This document shows, piece by piece, positions 13,402 through 14,692 of a stretch of DNA of 14,692 nt. The notes below the pieces were generated by a model. The model saw only the letters and a list, made by a program, of their open reading frames with translations. It was not told where the DNA came from and did no database searches. The first letter of the stretch is position 1, and every line of letters starts with the position of its first letter. Made by a program: the position numbers and the translations under genes. The DNA comes from Anaerococcus sp. (lineage in GTDB: Bacteria > Bacillota > Clostridia > Tissierellales > Peptoniphilaceae), in contig NZ_JAPJPG010000038.1 in the NCBI RefSeq assembly GCF_030825785.1, positions 1 through 14,692 on the forward strand. The letters are read 5' to 3'.

Positions 13402-14122
13402 TTATTTCATCTTCCCCTGATTTATTGATTCTAATCATCTTGTAGCCAACTCCAACATGAGTTTGGATATACTTATCGTCAGTTAATTTTTCTATCTTTT
13501 TTCTAAGAGAGGTCATATATACCCTCAAAGAAGAAAGATCAGATTCAAGGTAATTGACCCAAATGTTTTTTAGGATATATTGGTGGGTAAGAACCTTGCC
13601 AACATTTTCTGCTAATAAACATAACAAACTATATTCTATTGGCATTAAATGTATTTCTTCACCTTTAATAAATACGCTTCTAGAAGGATAATCTATTCTT
13701 ATATCTCCATTTTCAAATGAAATTTTTTCTTCAACACTATTATTCTCAGCATAGTTTATTCTTCTTAAGGTTGACCTAACTCTTGCAAGAAGTTCGTCAA
13801 CATTAAATGGCTTGGTCAAAAAATCATCTGCCCCAGCATCCAAGGCTTCTATTTTATCTTCATCATTGGTCCTAGCGCTAATTACTATAATTGGAGTAGT
13901 CGAAAAATCTCTGAATTTTTTTATTATTTCTATTCCATCAATGTCAGGCAAGCCCAAGTCAATAAATACTATGTCATATTTATTTGAGGTCATTAGCTGT
14001 AGAGCATTTTTACCATCAATTGCTAGGTCATATTCATAATCATTTATCTGCAATGTTGTTGATATCAAGTTTCTCACAGCTCTGTCATCTTCTACCACTA
14101 ATATCTTTATATTTTCATTCAT
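13388..14122 (-). CDS. kdpE: Response regulator KdpE (OmpR/PhoB family)
   Basis: DNA-binding partner of KdpD that activates the kdp genes under potassium limitation. The 244-residue protein has a receiver domain with the acidic pocket (Glu11, Asp12, Asp13), phosphoacceptor Asp55 in IVFIDLGLPDIDG, Ser82 and Lys104 in FLTKPFNVDELLARV. A winged-helix output domain follows (about 135-235) with LMPIEYSLLCLLAENVGKVL and the ending THVGVGYKMI. The ATG at 14122 has an AAGG site upstream. It is 85 bases after kdpC and overlaps kdpD by 14 bases. The order here is kdpC-kdpE-kdpD, the reverse of the kdpDE order in Escherichia coli. The KdpE name rests on the neighbours; the family is certain. Confidence 0.94.
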   Translation of the reverse strand: MNENIKILVVEDDRAVRNLISTTLQINDYEYDLAIDGKNALQLMTSNKYDIVFIDLGLPDIDGIEIIKKFRDFSTTPIIVISARTNDEDKIEALDAGADDFLTKPFNVDELLARVRSTLRRINYAENNSVEEKISFENGDIRIDYPSRSVFIKGEEIHLMPIEYSLLCLLAENVGKVLTHQYILKNIWVNYLESDLSSLRVYMTSLRKKIEKLTDDKYIQTHVGVGYKMIRINKSGEDEINGSN

Positions 14123-14166
14123 ATTTACTTACCTTCTTTATAGCAAAATATTGGTCAAATCATTCT

Positions 14167-14196
14167 AAGCCTCAAGTTATGATTACCTGAGGCCTT
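14167..14196 (-). promoter_or_regulatory. Hairpin in the kdpC-kdpE gap
   Basis: GCCTCA and TGAGGC form a six-base-pair stem, extended by AAG/CTT with a bulge, around a 13-base loop. It lies between the kdpC stop and the kdpE start. No T run follows on the minus strand, so it is not a classic terminator. It may protect or attenuate the message between pump genes and regulatory genes. Confidence 0.45.
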
Positions 14197-14207
14197 ATAT
14201 TACAATA

Positions 14208-14692
14208 TTATTTTTTCATTTCACTTACTAAGTCTATGTTTAGTTTCAATACATTTACAGTTTGTTCGCCAAAGATTCCCAAAGCTTTTTCACTAGTATT
14301 TTGTTTTATCAGTTGTTCTAAGTTTTCTTTGGAGAGATTTGTATTTTTTGCTACTCTATCAACTTGTAATTGAGCTGCTTTGACAGAAATGTGTGGATCG
14401 AGACCTGAGCCTGATTGGCTTATGATGTCTTCAGGGATATCTTCTTTTGATACCGTAGGATTTTCTTTAATAAACTTATCTATATCTTCGTTAATTCTTT
14501 TCTTTAGGTTAGGGTTGCTTACTGCTAAGTTTTTACTACCAGAAGCTAATCCATCATACTTGTCTCCATCTTCATAGACATTGTAGTTAACAGCTGATGG
14601 TCTCGAATGAAATAATTTTGGATCAGTAAAATCTTGACCTATTAATTCAGATCCAACTACTTCATTATCTACTTTTATTAAACTACCATTTG
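14208..14692 (-). CDS. kdpC: Potassium-transporting ATPase C chain KdpC (3' part, runs off window)
   Basis: KdpC is the membrane-anchored small subunit of the KdpFABC high-affinity K+ pump and supports the ATPase KdpB. About 160 residues are visible on the minus strand, ending in DLVSEMKK and TAA. Clear family motifs are seen in order from the window edge: GSELIGQDFTDPKLFHSRPSA, LASGSKNLAVSNPNL and SQSGSGLDPHISVKAAQLQVDRVAK. The N-terminal membrane anchor lies outside the window. The usual GGSNLG...NP block reads SGSKNLAVSNP here, a small variation. kdpA and kdpB should lie further upstream (beyond 14692). Confidence 0.93.
   Translation of the reverse strand, partial: NGSLIKVDNEVVGSELIGQDFTDPKLFHSRPSAVNYNVYEDGDKYDGLASGSKNLAVSNPNLKKRINEDIDKFIKENPTVSKEDIPEDIISQSGSGLDPHISVKAAQLQVDRVAKNTNLSKENLEQLIKQNTSEKALGIFGEQTVNVLKLNIDLVSEMKK

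Overview
The window is AT-rich with compact, mostly minus-strand genes and Shine-Dalgarno sites of the AGGAGG type. The gene set (rbgA-rnhB-yraN-dprA-topA, a PBP5-type carboxypeptidase, kdpC-kdpE-kdpD) and the codon use point to a low-GC Gram-positive (Firmicutes). An anaerobic coccus of the Peptoniphilaceae (Anaerococcus, Peptoniphilus or Finegoldia type) is my best guess. That is an inference from general sequence style, not from a marker gene.

Layout, left to right. (1) 1-290 is intergenic repeat DNA. (2) 293-3115 is a minus-strand unit. It starts at a promoter near 3087-3115 and carries a CoA-pyrophosphatase-like NUDIX hydrolase, a degenerate aminoglycoside 6-adenylyltransferase-like protein and a D-Ala-D-Ala carboxypeptidase. 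A tRNA-Arg(CCU) follows with its own promoter and a strong terminator. (3) 3142-3618 is a plus-strand mscL with promoter, ribosome site and terminator; its channel protein carries an unusual C-terminal zinc ribbon. (4) 3619-4196 is intergenic repeat DNA, including a second direct copy of the repeat at the window start. (5) 4197-9200 is a tightly packed minus-strand operon, rbgA-rnhB-yraN-dprA-topA (ribosome assembly, RNA-DNA hybrid removal, a nuclease-fold protein, DNA uptake/recombination, DNA supercoiling), with overlaps of 4-11 bases or a gap of 4 bases. (6) 9202-9910 holds small minus-strand membrane-protein genes: 98 aa, 53 aa, and a 3' fragment running into an insertion sequence. (7) 9898-11382 is a decayed IS256-family element whose transposase has three in-frame stops and one frameshift. 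(8) 11476-14692 is the downstream part of a minus-strand kdp operon: the 3' part of kdpC, then kdpE, then a short kdpD.

How the genes work together. Two potassium/osmotic functions sit in the same window. MscL releases solutes on hypo-osmotic shock, and Kdp takes up K+ with high affinity under control of KdpD/KdpE. This KdpD lacks the usual N-terminal sensor domain but keeps a universal-stress-like domain with a near match to the motif linked to cyclic-di-AMP binding. The rbgA-topA cluster is a conserved housekeeping block.

I did not find a clearly new multi-gene system. The items most worth a second look are the catalytically degenerate nucleotidyltransferase-like gene, the zinc-ribbon MscL, the short KdpD, the IS leader hairpin that pairs over the transposase ribosome site, and the structured intergenic repeats flanking the 1-4.2 kb segment.
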